Source: Methanobacterium_B sp963825335 (GTDB taxonomy: Archaea > Methanobacteriota > Methanobacteria > Methanobacteriales > Methanobacteriaceae). From it: a stretch of DNA of 64,000 nucleotides. The stretch spans positions 1 to 64,000 of the forward strand of contig CAWGSP010000001.1 in assembly GCA_963825335.1 (NCBI GenBank), written 5' to 3'. Each line of letters opens with the position of its first letter. Position 1 is the stretch's first letter. The position numbers and the translations under genes are program-made. Shown here piece by piece: positions 28,842-38,293 of the stretch. The notes under the pieces are model-generated. The model was not told the DNA's origin, did no database searches, and worked only from the letters and a program-made list of their open reading frames with translations.

Positions 28842-29481
28842 TAGCACACCTTTTATACTTCTAAATTTTATTTTGTTGTATATATTTTTTTAGCCCTAAA
28901 ATTATTACGAACTTCTACCAAATGATTAAATCTTCATAATATTTATGGTAACCTAAAAAATTTTAGATGTTACCAGATTCTATACACCTAATAATTTTTT
29001 ATCTATGTACTTAAATAATGATCCATCACTCCTGTTATACATCCAAAAACAGACTCAAAATCAAAATAATGGATCCAAAATATTTCAGTCAAATCCGGGC
29101 AATCCTGACTGCGAAAAACCATCCTAATCAGTGCTGTCAAATATGCCTGAACAAGCTAGTGATATGAAAAAAAGATAAAAATAAACCCATTTCTGCAATT
29201 TAGAGTATCGTCCAATCAAGATTAGGTTAATAAAAAATAATATTTAAGAGAATATTCCATGGAAATTTAATGTGCAAACCCAAAAAAAACCTAGTTGATT
29301 AAAGTGATTAGCTAAATATTCAAACACAAATATTATTTATAGGAATGCCCCATCAATTACTATAAAAGGGTTAATGTTTGAATGAATGATCATAAAAATA
29401 TAATTAAAGTGTGCAATATCACTAAACATTTTTTGAACCATTTGTACGATGTTAAAATTAATCATGACCAATGGGGGGCCA
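28842..29481. other. Divergent intergenic region
   Basis: About 640 bp between the PRC-barrel gene and the surface-protein gene. It contains the inverted repeat at 28947-28974. A TATA-like ACTATAAAAG near 29360 is a fair promoter for the surface protein. No gene is seen. Confidence 0.6.
28947..28974. repeat. Inverted repeat GGTAAC-CTAAAA / TTTTAG-GTTACC
   Basis: Two 12-bp arms match fully around a 2-bp centre, except for an extra AT in the right arm. It lies about 110 bp before the PRC-barrel start. The short loop favours a protein-binding site over an RNA hairpin. Confidence 0.45.
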
Positions 29482-31089
29482 ATGATGATTAAAAAATTAA
29501 TATTTTTAGTATTTGCTTTGATTTTAGTATTTGTCGCCTACGATGGTACAGCTTTTGCAGCAACTCCTAACTCAACGAACATCACACAAAACACTACAAA
29601 TATCACATATACTCAGGATATAATCAGCACAGACCCTGCAAACTCCTCTAACCTCAACCAGGATCAAGTTAGTAACAATAATCAAACAAATTCAACATTT
29701 AAAAATATTAATGGTTATTACATCGACCCAGCAGATACTCCGGTGAACACTGTTGATCCAGCAACACTTAAAGCGCAAGGAGTTACAACCATATTTGTGT
29801 TAACCGACAGACAAGATCCTTCAGGTACACTAGAACCATTCATAAAAAAATTCGCTGGTTCTGGAATCGGTGTATATGCATGGTTAGAAAGCTTTAAAGA
29901 TTTTAATGGCAATTGGTTCAATCCCCAGGACAATATTACCCTCGAGGATCAAATTATAAACGACATAACAACCATCGCAACTAACTACGATATTAATGGG
30001 GTAATGTTAGATTATCTACGTTATCCGGGTACTGCATACGAATATCCCAATGCCACATCTACTGTAAACTCTTTTGCAGCAGCCATAAGGGATAAGATAA
30101 ATATCATCAACAATGAAAAAATTGCAGGTAAATCTACAATTCTCATATCAGCTGCATTAATGCCCGAAGATGCTGTCAACGATTATTATTACGGACAAAA
30201 TTATACATCGTTATCAGAATATCTGGACTTTTTATCTCCAATGATCTATGTAGGCAATTATAATGAAACAACCAGTTGGATAGGTACCACAACGGAATAT
30301 ATCCAGGCAGAATCCAGCAAACCAGTTGTTGCAATATTACAAACATACGATTCTGATTCAGATCCAACTGCGTTAACCCTAAACCAATTAGATTCAGATA
30401 TTCAAACAGCTCTTCTAAATGGTTCCCACGGGTATGAACTCTTTAGATATGGAATGTTACCAAGTAACATGAAAGCATATGATGTTTCGCCTGTCGTAAA
30501 TACAGTTAGTCCTGACACAATTACCAATGTCACAACCATGCCCATTACCATAACTTTCAGCGAAACAATCAAAGCCGGTTCACTGTGGATTGTGTTAGAA
30601 AACAGTAAAGGAAAATTGGAAGCCATAACAACCAGTATCAGCGGTAATGTTTTAACTATTAAACATTCGCCTTTACCCTATGATACATACACTGTGATCT
30701 TACATACTGGGAGTATAACCAATTTATTTGGTAATTCACTCCAACTTTGGAGTGATAAATTCACTGTGGGTAAGATCGTACCATTAGTCACATCAACCTC
30801 ACCATCAAACGGAGCCAAAGGAATAGCTTTGACTACCCCTATAATCATTAAATTCAGTGAAAATATTCTTGGTGGAAGTGAATATTCACAGATCTACGTT
30901 AAAAACTTAAACACAGGTAAAATTGTCGCCATAACCAAAAAAATATCTGGCAATACTTTGACCATCAAACAAAATTTCAGCAGACTATATAAAGATACTT
31001 ATGAAGTGTACATACCAGTCAAATCAATAAAAGATCAGAAAGGTAACTATCTAACAGAGAATTACATCATCAAATTTACGACAGTATAA
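29482..31089 (+). CDS. Secreted glycosidase-like protein with Ig-like domains
   Basis: A 535-residue exported protein. A signal peptide (MMIKKLIFLVFALILVFVAYDG..AFA, residues 1-28) is followed by a Thr/Asn-rich linker. Residues about 65-330 form a GHL-type (glycosyl hydrolase-like) TIM barrel: GYYIDPADTP, TIFVLTD, GIGVYAWLE and the hallmark VMLDYLRYPG, then LSPMIYVGNY and ELFRYG. Two Big_5/SbsA-like Ig domains follow (about 335-430 and 433-535, each with ITFSE/IKFSE). GGGGGG sits just before the twin ATGs at 29482 and 29485. It may act on or bind wall or surface glycans. The same barrel is inserted into the protein at 38294. Confidence 0.8.
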   Translation: MMIKKLIFLVFALILVFVAYDGTAFAATPNSTNITQNTTNITYTQDIISTDPANSSNLNQDQVSNNNQTNSTFKNINGYYIDPADTPVNTVDPATLKAQGVTTIFVLTDRQDPSGTLEPFIKKFAGSGIGVYAWLESFKDFNGNWFNPQDNITLEDQIINDITTIATNYDINGVMLDYLRYPGTAYEYPNATSTVNSFAAAIRDKINIINNEKIAGKSTILISAALMPEDAVNDYYYGQNYTSLSEYLDFLSPMIYVGNYNETTSWIGTTTEYIQAESSKPVVAILQTYDSDSDPTALTLNQLDSDIQTALLNGSHGYELFRYGMLPSNMKAYDVSPVVNTVSPDTITNVTTMPITITFSETIKAGSLWIVLENSKGKLEAITTSISGNVLTIKHSPLPYDTYTVILHTGSITNLFGNSLQLWSDKFTVGKIVPLVTSTSPSNGAKGIALTTPIIIKFSENILGGSEYSQIYVKNLNTGKIVAITKKISGNTLTIKQNFSRLYKDTYEVYIPVKSIKDQKGNYLTENYIIKFTTV

Positions 31090-31314
31090 AAATCCATATT
31101 TTTTTCTGATTAATATTAAAACATAATAAAATAAAAAAAATAAACAACTTTACTCAAACCCAAATAAATATTCATCTCAGATTTAATTATATAGATTGAA
31201 AACATATTCATTCGAGATCGAAACTACTAAAGTTCATAAATTATTTGTAATTCAGATTAAATTTATTAAACTATTATTCTATTCAGATATCTAGTGATAA
31301 AAGGATGATATTAA

Positions 31315-32193
31315 ATGAAAACCGATACTCCCAGTCGAACAGCCCAATATATGGCATTGTTTAGAGCAATTGAAACCGTCCGACCTAAGCAAGGAAGATT
31401 ATTCTATGATCCCTTCGCTGAATTATTCTTGGATAGAGGATTGAAATTAGTTGTAAAAGTTTCATCGATTCCGCAAATTGGAAAAATAATTCCGAAAATT
31501 CTCCAAATGAAGGCACCTGGTGCATTATCATCGGGAGTTGCAAGAACCGCATATATCGATGATCTACTCCAACATACAATTAACAACGGGGTTGAACAGG
31601 TTGTTATTTTAGGTGCTGGATTTGACACCAGAGCATTGAGATTGAAATTTTTAGAAAAAATACCGGTGATAGAAATTGACCATCCCAACACTGCCGGATA
31701 TAAAATGGAAATAATCCAAAATTCAATGGGAAAATTGCCACAAAATGTTAAATATTATCAAATAGACTTTAACCAAGAAAATTTGACAGATTTAGCACAT
31801 AAATATGATTTAAATTTTGATATATCAACCACGTTTATTTGGGAAGGAGTAACCAACTATCTATCACAGGAAGCCGTTGATAAAACCTTCGAATTTGTGA
31901 AGAAATTTTCAAAACCAAGCTATGTAATCTTTACATATATTGATAAACAGGTTCTAGACCACCCTGACTCCTTTGAAGGAACAGAAAAGTACGGTGACAT
32001 ACTCGAAAAAAATGAAGAAAGATGGACACTTGGTTTTGATCCCTCAAAACTTTCTGATTATTTGAAAAACTATGATTTAAAACTCATCGAAAACATTGAT
32101 GCTGTATCGTATCGTGAAAAATATATGTCTGATAGAAAAAATCTGCTGAAGGGATATGAATTTTATAGGGTAGCAATGGCAAAATTGGATTAA
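31315..32193 (+). CDS. Leucine carboxyl methyltransferase-family SAM methyltransferase
   Basis: A 292-residue methyltransferase of the PPM1/LCMT (TIGR00027-like) family. Typical segments are TPSRTAQYMALFRAIETVRP at the N-terminus, RLFYDPFAELFL, the SAM-binding VVILGAGFDTRALRL, the acidic VIEIDHPNTAGYK and the catalytic-region FIWEGVTNYLSQEAVDKTFEF. Family members carboxyl-methylate proteins or small polyketide-like acids. The substrate here is unknown. It is monocistronic. Confidence 0.88.
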   Translation: MKTDTPSRTAQYMALFRAIETVRPKQGRLFYDPFAELFLDRGLKLVVKVSSIPQIGKIIPKILQMKAPGALSSGVARTAYIDDLLQHTINNGVEQVVILGAGFDTRALRLKFLEKIPVIEIDHPNTAGYKMEIIQNSMGKLPQNVKYYQIDFNQENLTDLAHKYDLNFDISTTFIWEGVTNYLSQEAVDKTFEFVKKFSKPSYVIFTYIDKQVLDHPDSFEGTEKYGDILEKNEERWTLGFDPSKLSDYLKNYDLKLIENIDAVSYREKYMSDRKNLLKGYEFYRVAMAKLD

Positions 32194-32516
32194 TACCATT
32201 CCTTTCATCTTGGAATCATATTTATGATTATGTTTTGAATTCTAGGCACTGTAACACTATATTGATGGTTTTTGAAACTAGTTGATATTGATCTTTTTTT
32301 TTTGGATATGATGTTTTAGAAGCTGTTAATAAATTTTTTTTGTTGTTTGATGGTAAGGACTTTGAATAATTATTCACTATGCACAAGTTAAAATTCTATT
32401 ACAGACTATAATATAGTATTAGATAATGTTGTTTGGGATCGTACCTTACATTTTTTTTATTAAAAAATATAATCTTACAAATGATGCTGATAAAGTTATG
32501 CGGAGGGATTTGAGAA
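32194..32516. other. Intergenic region before the site-2 protease gene
   Basis: About 320 bp. T-rich stretches after 32240 could terminate the methyltransferase transcript. GGAGGG at its right end serves the protease gene. No other feature is recognised. Confidence 0.55.
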
Positions 32517-33569
32517 ATGAAATACAGCTTTAAAATCTTCAGTGTATTTGGAATTCCTGTAGAACTGCACATATCATTCCTATTTTTAATTATATTCATT
32601 TATTTAATAGCTATCCTGAGCATTACTCCTTTAGTAAATATAATTACAGCCGTTTTGATTACCCTGGTTTTTGCAACGGTTGTGATACACGAATTAAGCC
32701 ATTCATATCTTGCAAAGCATTATGGTATTAAAATAGAGAGAATAGTCCTCCTACCAATAGGCGGTGTTTCTGAGATGGAAGTACCAAAGGATCCTGCTCA
32801 GGAACTGAGAATTTCTTTGGTTGGACCAGTATCAAACCTTGTGATAGCACTAATAACCGGAATAATCCTCGTATTAATCTCTAAATCACTTTCAACAGTT
32901 TTTGTAGGTGCTGTATACTACTTCTTCTTGATCAATCTGTTGCTCGGTCTGTTTAACCTGCTTCCAGCATTTCCAATGGATGGGGGAAGAATATTAAGGG
33001 CATTTCTAGCCGAGCGTATGGATTTCATTAGGGCAACTAGAATTTCTGCCACTATTGGTAAACAATTTGCTATTATAATGGCTATCATAGGAGTTTTCTT
33101 TAACATCTTCCTGATCCTGATAGCCATTTTTGTTTACGTGGGTGCAGATTCCGAATATAAATCCGTACTCGTATCTACACTGTTAGATAATGTGCATGTT
33201 AAGGACATCATGTCGAGCAATGTCCATGTTCTGAATCCTGACGACACTGTACAGGAAGCACTGCAGACAATGTTTCGTGAAAAACATATGGGATATCCTG
33301 TAATTGATGATGGTAATCTGGTAGGTATCATAACCTTCGAGGACATATCAAAAATACCCGAAGACCAAAGAGATATACAAATAAGGGAAATCATGACAAA
33401 AAAGTTAATAACATCACCCCCTGAAGAAGATGCTGTAGAAACCTTGGATAAGATCAACAGACATCGTATTGGAAGAATACCCGTTGTGGAAGACGGCAGG
33501 CTCGTGGGAATAATATCAAAAACTGATCTAACCAACACACTGCAGCGAAAAGACCTCAATTTAGATTAA
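32517..33569 (+). CDS. Site-2-type intramembrane zinc metalloprotease with CBS pair
   Basis: A 350-residue membrane protease of the M50B (SpoIVFB-like) group. Zinc ligands H58-E59-x2-H62 lie in the second helix (VVIHELSHSYLAKHYGI), and the second motif NLLPAFPMDGGRILRA supplies the aspartate. About six helices span residues 12-220. Two CBS domains follow (about 228-283 and 290-345: IMSSNVHVLNPDDTVQEAL, IMTKKLITSPPEEDAVETL), which usually sense adenine nucleotides. It probably cleaves a membrane-bound regulator. The start ATG follows GGAGGGATTTGA. Confidence 0.92.
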   Translation: MKYSFKIFSVFGIPVELHISFLFLIIFIYLIAILSITPLVNIITAVLITLVFATVVIHELSHSYLAKHYGIKIERIVLLPIGGVSEMEVPKDPAQELRISLVGPVSNLVIALITGIILVLISKSLSTVFVGAVYYFFLINLLLGLFNLLPAFPMDGGRILRAFLAERMDFIRATRISATIGKQFAIIMAIIGVFFNIFLILIAIFVYVGADSEYKSVLVSTLLDNVHVKDIMSSNVHVLNPDDTVQEALQTMFREKHMGYPVIDDGNLVGIITFEDISKIPEDQRDIQIREIMTKKLITSPPEEDAVETLDKINRHRIGRIPVVEDGRLVGIISKTDLTNTLQRKDLNLD

Positions 33570-33685
33570 TATCATTGAAGTACATCAATTTAACATTTCA
33601 TATTTTAGGACATTTACAATCAAAATATTAATATACTATTCAAATCATGAATGAACATCATATTTGTTATGGGAGAAAATCGATC

Positions 33686-35314
33686 ATGGAAGAGGCTTAC
33701 AGATTCATCATCAACGAAATACTCGATGGAAATATTAAAACTAAAAGGGACCTTGAAAAAGTCAAACTCAAAGCGTGCAGGGATTTTAAACTTAAAAAAT
33801 TCATGAGCAACTCAGAACTACTCGAGAATGCAACAACAACTGAAAGAATAAAAATAGTCCCTATATTACGTAAAAAACCGACGAGAACTATTTCAGGTGT
33901 GGCTATCGTTGCTGTGATGTGCAAACCCCATAAATGTCCGCATGGAAGATGCACTTACTGTCCAGAAAGTGATATTGCACCTCCAAGCTACACAGGAGAA
34001 GAGCCAGCTGCACTTCGTGCCAGGATGTATGATTTTGACCCGTACAAACAGACTTACAACAGACTTCTTCAGCTTGAAAGTATAGGACACCCATTAGACA
34101 AGGTTGAGCTGATAATCATGGGCGGTACATTCCCATCATACAACATCTGCTACCAGGAATGGTTTGTGACTAAGTGCCTCGAAGCTATGAACAACTTCGG
34201 CCTAAACCAAAACAACATTACAATACACCGCAATGGTGGTGAATTAAACATACCAAAGGGTTTCAGATATCTTAAGGATGTACAGGTTGAAAATGAACAA
34301 TCAGCAGTGAGATGTGTTGGGACGACATTTGAAACACGCCCAGATTATGCTAAGATAGAAGATATCGATCGAATGCTAAATATGGGAGTAACACGTGTAG
34401 AACTAGGTGTTCAAACAATATACAACTTCATATATCGAAGAATCGAACGTGGACATACAGTCAAGGATGTTATAGAGTCTTCCAGAATGTTGAGGGATTC
34501 GGGCATCAAGGTTGCTATGCACTTGATGCCGGGTCTTTTCTCTGATCAAAAGCGTGACATGCGAATATTTCACAGGATATTTGAAGATGAAAACTTCAAA
34601 CCAGACATGCTGAAGATATATCCCTGTTTAGTTACAAAGGGTTCTAAATTATATGAATTATGGCAAAATGGAGAATACACACCATACACAAGTGAAGAAG
34701 CAGCTGACCTCATCTATAATGTTAAAAAGATGCTCCCAAAATGGGTGCGTACCATGCGGATACAACGGGACATCCCTTCCCAACTCATAATGGCCGGTGT
34801 AAAAAAATCCAATCTAGGCGAGCTCGTTTATCAAAAACTTGAAGAGCACAATGTGAACTGCCGATGTATTAGATGCCGGGAAGTAGGCCACAGAGTAGCA
34901 CTTGGAATAAAACCCAATTTTAGTAACGTAAAACTCATGAAAGAAGAGTATACAGCAGGTAACGGTCGGGAAATATTCCTATCACAAGAAGATCCGAGTA
35001 CTGATACGCTAATCGGATTTTTAAGGCTGAGGATACCGTCTGAAACCGCCCACAGAGTAGAAATAGATACTAAAACGGCCATTGTGAGAGAATTACACGT
35101 TTATGGTCAAATGGCCGAAATTGGGCAAAAACGAGAGGAGCTATGGCAACATTCAGGATACGGTGAGGAGTTACTATTTGAAGCCGAAAAAGTAGCATCA
35201 GAAGAGTTCGATAAAAATAAATTAGTAATAATAAGCGGCGTAGGTGCCAGAAATTATTATAGAAAGTTTGGATATGAAATAGACGGACCATATATGTCAA
35301 AAATGATTAAATAG
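33686..35314 (+). CDS. elp3: tRNA U34 carboxymethyltransferase Elp3 (radical SAM/GNAT)
   Basis: A 542-residue archaeal Elp3 that adds the 5-carboxymethyl group to wobble uridine of tRNA from acetyl-CoA. The radical SAM cluster cysteines lie in CKPHKCPHGRCTYCPES (near residue 80). GTTFETRPDY and ELGVQTIY follow, and a zinc-binding region CRCIRCREVGHR sits near residue 400. The C-terminal GNAT acetyltransferase domain starts after SQEDPSTDTLIGFLRLR and ends GVGARNYYRKFGYE. GGGAG precedes the ATG at 33686; an upstream ATG at 33647 is open. Confidence 0.93.
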   Translation: MEEAYRFIINEILDGNIKTKRDLEKVKLKACRDFKLKKFMSNSELLENATTTERIKIVPILRKKPTRTISGVAIVAVMCKPHKCPHGRCTYCPESDIAPPSYTGEEPAALRARMYDFDPYKQTYNRLLQLESIGHPLDKVELIIMGGTFPSYNICYQEWFVTKCLEAMNNFGLNQNNITIHRNGGELNIPKGFRYLKDVQVENEQSAVRCVGTTFETRPDYAKIEDIDRMLNMGVTRVELGVQTIYNFIYRRIERGHTVKDVIESSRMLRDSGIKVAMHLMPGLFSDQKRDMRIFHRIFEDENFKPDMLKIYPCLVTKGSKLYELWQNGEYTPYTSEEAADLIYNVKKMLPKWVRTMRIQRDIPSQLIMAGVKKSNLGELVYQKLEEHNVNCRCIRCREVGHRVALGIKPNFSNVKLMKEEYTAGNGREIFLSQEDPSTDTLIGFLRLRIPSETAHRVEIDTKTAIVRELHVYGQMAEIGQKREELWQHSGYGEELLFEAEKVASEEFDKNKLVIISGVGARNYYRKFGYEIDGPYMSKMIK

Positions 35315-35350
35315 GTATTAATAGCTTAAAAAAATTGGTGGTGATGAACT

Positions 35351-36016
35351 GTGATATCCCCTGAAATTTTAGCCGACATGATCGACCACACAAATGTAAA
35401 GCCAGACGCAACAATCGAAGACATAAAAAAACTTTGTAACGAGGCAACTAAATACAAATTCTCTTGTGCATGTGTAACACCAACAAATGTGGCAGTTGCA
35501 AATAAACTGTTAAAAGATACTGGTGTGAAGGTTTGTGCGGTAATTGGATTCCCCTTTGGAACCAACACCCCTGAAATCAAAGCATTTGAAGCTCTTGTAG
35601 CGGTTGAAGATGGTGCAGCAGAATTAGACATGGTTTTGAACATCGGAAGCTTAAAATCCGGTGAAGATGTCCTGGTTAAGAGAGATATTGAAGGTGTTGT
35701 AGAGTCTGCAGATGGTATGGTTGTCAAGGTGATAATCGAAACTGCACTTTTAACAAGAAAAGAAAAAATCAGGGCCTGTTTAATTGCAGAGGAAGCTGGT
35801 GCAAATTTTGTTAAAACATCAACAGGAATTGGATACCCTGGAGCTAATATAGAAGACATTAAACTAATCAAAGAGACAATAGGCGAAAATATGGGTATTA
35901 AAGCATCTGGAGGTATTAGGGACCTTGAAACAGCAATAAAAATGATAGATGCAGGTGCATCTAAGATAGGTACATCAACGGGGCCTCTCATAATGGATGA
36001 ACTGTTAAATAAATAA
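35351..36016 (+). CDS. deoC: Deoxyribose-phosphate aldolase
   Basis: A 221-residue class I aldolase that splits 2-deoxyribose 5-phosphate to glyceraldehyde 3-phosphate and acetaldehyde. The TIM barrel shows MIDHTNVKPDATIEDI at the start, CVTPTNVAVA, VCAVIGFPFGTN, VKVIIETALL and the Schiff-base lysine in ANFVKTSTGIG. The phosphate-binding GIKASGGIRDLETA follows. It has a GTG start behind GGTGGTGATG. It lies between elp3 and the cyclophilin-like gene on one strand, closely spaced. Confidence 0.95.
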   Translation: MISPEILADMIDHTNVKPDATIEDIKKLCNEATKYKFSCACVTPTNVAVANKLLKDTGVKVCAVIGFPFGTNTPEIKAFEALVAVEDGAAELDMVLNIGSLKSGEDVLVKRDIEGVVESADGMVVKVIIETALLTRKEKIRACLIAEEAGANFVKTSTGIGYPGANIEDIKLIKETIGENMGIKASGGIRDLETAIKMIDAGASKIGTSTGPLIMDELLNK

Positions 36017-36071
36017 TTCATTCGAAAAAGTTAATAAAGATAAAAAAAAATCTAATGATGAGGTGGCTGCT

Positions 36072-36422
36072 ATGGAAATTGAAATCGAAGTGGTGGGTAA
36101 AGGAAGTGCAAAAGGATTTTTGGATGAAAGAAACCCAAATACTGCCAGATTAATCTATGAAAATCTGCCTCTTGAGGGTGAAGCAAATAAATGGCTTGAA
36201 GAAATATATTTCGATGTACCATTAAAATTGGAGTATGAAAATCCTTCAACAACAACCCAAAGGGGAGATATTTCATACTGGCCTCCTGGTTCTGCATTAT
36301 GTATATTTTACGGAGAATCACAGCCCGCATCCGAGGTGAACAATATAGGAAAAATCACAGAAAACCTTGAACTATTCTTGAAAGTCGAAAATGACGATAA
36401 AATCATAATAAAACATCCATAA
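36072..36422 (+). CDS. Cyclophilin-like (TM1367/DUF369) protein
   Basis: A 116-residue beta-barrel protein of the Cyclophil_like family, recognised by the conserved GDISYWPPGSALCIFYG near residue 70 and by ARLIYENLPLEGEANKWLEEIYF earlier. Family structures resemble cyclophilin but lack the prolyl isomerase active site, and the function is unknown. GAGGTG lies six bases before the ATG at 36072. It follows deoC by about 55 nt and may share its transcript. Confidence 0.88.
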   Translation: MEIEIEVVGKGSAKGFLDERNPNTARLIYENLPLEGEANKWLEEIYFDVPLKLEYENPSTTTQRGDISYWPPGSALCIFYGESQPASEVNNIGKITENLELFLKVENDDKIIIKHP

Positions 36423-36451
36423 ATCATATTCCATAAAAGATTAAAATATTT

Positions 36452-37570
36452 TTATTTTATGACCCTTATATTTTTGTAGAGAGTGTCTCTTTCAGCTGCT
36501 GTCCTTCCCATATTTTTTATTATCCGCTGAAAATCTTCTGGTTCTGCTCTAACACCGTGTTGAGCCCCTGCAGATTTTGAGATGTTTTCTTCACCCAATG
36601 TTCCACCAAGATCGTTAGCACCGGCACCCAAACATATTTGTGCCATTTTAAATCCTAATTTAACCCAAGAAACCTGAATATTTGGTATGAGCTCGCCAAA
36701 CATTAGCCTCGAAACTGCGTACACCTTAAGATCCTCAATACCCGTTGATCCTGGGTTTGATATGCCTTCATTGTATAATGGTGTGTTTTTATGCATGAAA
36801 GTTAACGGAACAAACTCTGTAAACCCTCCTGTTCTCGACTGTATATTCCGCAGAATATCCAGATGTTCCACCCTATCTTCTAATTTTTCGATGTGTCCGT
36901 ACATCATGGTACAGGTTGTTGGTATTCCAGTTTTGTGAGCGGTTTCAACTATCTCTATCCATTTATCTGTATTCATCTTACTAGGACACAGTACCCTCCT
37001 TATATCATCGTTCAATATTTCAGCAGCATTACCTGGTATGGAATTTAGGCCCGCTTTTTTAAGCATTTTAAGTTCTTCTTGGATCGAAATTTCTGCTTTA
37101 CCTGCACCGTACAATATTTCCATGGGTGAAAATGCATGGATGTAAATATCTGGAAGTACTGACCTCAATTTTAATAAAACCTCTTCATAGTAATAAGCAT
37201 CAACTTCGGGGTGCAAACCTCCTTGGATACACACTTCTATCGCACCATTTTCCCATGCTGTAACTGCCCTGCTTACAATTTCATCAGGACTCAGGAAATA
37301 CGATTCTTCACTTTTCTCATCCCTTTTAAATGCGCAGAATCCACAGTTGCCGGTGCAGATGTTGGTGAAATTTATATTCCAATTTTTGATATATGTGACA
37401 TTATCGCCTACAATTTCTTCACGCCTTGTGTCTGCAGCTATTAATAAAGCTTGCAACTCCTTACCTGTAGTTTCCATGAGCTCAAGTGCTTCTTCACAGG
37501 ATATTCGATGTTCTAATGACTTTTCAAGAATGTCTTCTATTTGGGGGTTAATTTTTAACTGCTCAAACAT
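36452..37570 (-). CDS. cofH: F0 synthase subunit CofH (coenzyme F420 biosynthesis)
   Basis: A 372-residue radical SAM enzyme that joins tyrosine-derived hydroxyphenyl to 5-amino-6-ribitylaminouracil, the first half of F0 formation. CofG completes the reaction. The cluster cysteines are C72-x3-C76-x2-C79. Family segments VCIQGGLHPEVDAYYYEEVL, GLNSIPGNAAEILNDDIR, TTCTMMYGHIE and CLGAGANDLGGTLGEENIS are all present. Coenzyme F420 is the main hydride carrier of methanogenesis. cofG is not in this window. Confidence 0.94.
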   Translation of the reverse strand: MFEQLKINPQIEDILEKSLEHRISCEEALELMETTGKELQALLIAADTRREEIVGDNVTYIKNWNINFTNICTGNCGFCAFKRDEKSEESYFLSPDEIVSRAVTAWENGAIEVCIQGGLHPEVDAYYYEEVLLKLRSVLPDIYIHAFSPMEILYGAGKAEISIQEELKMLKKAGLNSIPGNAAEILNDDIRRVLCPSKMNTDKWIEIVETAHKTGIPTTCTMMYGHIEKLEDRVEHLDILRNIQSRTGGFTEFVPLTFMHKNTPLYNEGISNPGSTGIEDLKVYAVSRLMFGELIPNIQVSWVKLGFKMAQICLGAGANDLGGTLGEENISKSAGAQHGVRAEPEDFQRIIKNMGRTAAERDTLYKNIRVIK

Positions 37571-37680
37571 GGATTTTCATATTCCACTTGGTACCATTAT
37601 AAGTTTTGGTTAGGTAATGATCTCAACGATTGATTCATTATTGTAAATGACATGGCTAAAAATCCTATGAAAACCGATAA

Positions 37681-37719
37681 ATTTAAATATTAATTATCCC
37701 TAGGTTAAATAGGAGGTGA
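37681..37719 (+). promoter_or_regulatory. Histone promoter and Shine-Dalgarno
   Basis: An A/T box ATTTAAATAT at 37681-37690 is followed by a near-consensus AGGAGGTGA at 37711-37719, five bases before the ATG. This fits a strongly expressed gene with a short leader. Confidence 0.6.
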
Positions 37720-37723
37720 AATT

Positions 37724-37930
37724 ATGGCCGAATTACCAATTGCTCCAGTTGGAAGGATCATAAAAAACGCTGGTGCTCAAAGAATAAGTGATGATGCAAA
37801 AGAGGCTTTAGCTAAATCGCTCGAAGAAAAGGGTGAAGAAATAGCTAAAAAAGCTGTTGAGCTTGCAAAACACGCTGGAAGAAAAACTGTGAAAGCAGAT
37901 GACATAGAAATGGCTGTGAAAACAGCATAA
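37724..37930 (+). CDS. Archaeal histone (HMf family)
   Basis: A 68-residue histone-fold protein that wraps genomic DNA as dimers and extended stacks. Hallmarks are ELPIAPVGRIIKNAGAQRIS at the N-terminus, the ALAKSLEEKGEEIAKKAVELAKHAGRKTVKADDIEMAVK helix pair and the RKTVKADDI loop. The length and lack of tails are typical of HMf/HTz proteins. It is expressed from a strong-looking promoter and ends before a pyrimidine-rich terminator. Confidence 0.97.
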   Translation: MAELPIAPVGRIIKNAGAQRISDDAKEALAKSLEEKGEEIAKKAVELAKHAGRKTVKADDIEMAVKTA

Positions 37931-37949
37931 TTTCTTCCTTTTTTATTTG
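37931..37949 (+). terminator. Pyrimidine-rich terminator after the histone gene
   Basis: A T/C-rich run with six consecutive T (37939-37944) begins at the histone stop codon, the form of archaeal intrinsic terminators. No hairpin is needed or seen. Confidence 0.45.
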
Positions 37950-38293
37950 TACTATTTTCCATTATACAATTTTCAAAATACATCCATAAAAACTACTTTT
38001 ATTTGCACCTTTTTTAGTGAATAACTTTTTCATATCACGATCTAAAAATTTCATTTCAAATTAACTAAGATAAAAAAACCATCAATAGAATATCAAAACA
38101 CTTCCCCGAATACTTGAAATACCATAGGAAACCTTCAAAAAAAGAAAAAATCAAGAACCATAAAGTGTTTTATTAAATTTTTGTATGCATCAAACTCAAT
38201 ATAATTTCTTTTTTAGAATCTCTCATTTGATTCAGAAATATTGAAATATATTGGTCGATCATAACAATTATGCTAATTTTGGAAAATTTTTTT
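37950..38293. other. Intergenic region after the histone gene
   Basis: About 340 bp between convergent genes, AT-rich, without recognised genes or repeats. Confidence 0.5.

Noticed and set aside
35326..36021. A 231-codon minus-strand frame opposite deoC
   Set aside because: Antisense shadow; deoC has its Schiff-base motif and a Shine-Dalgarno.
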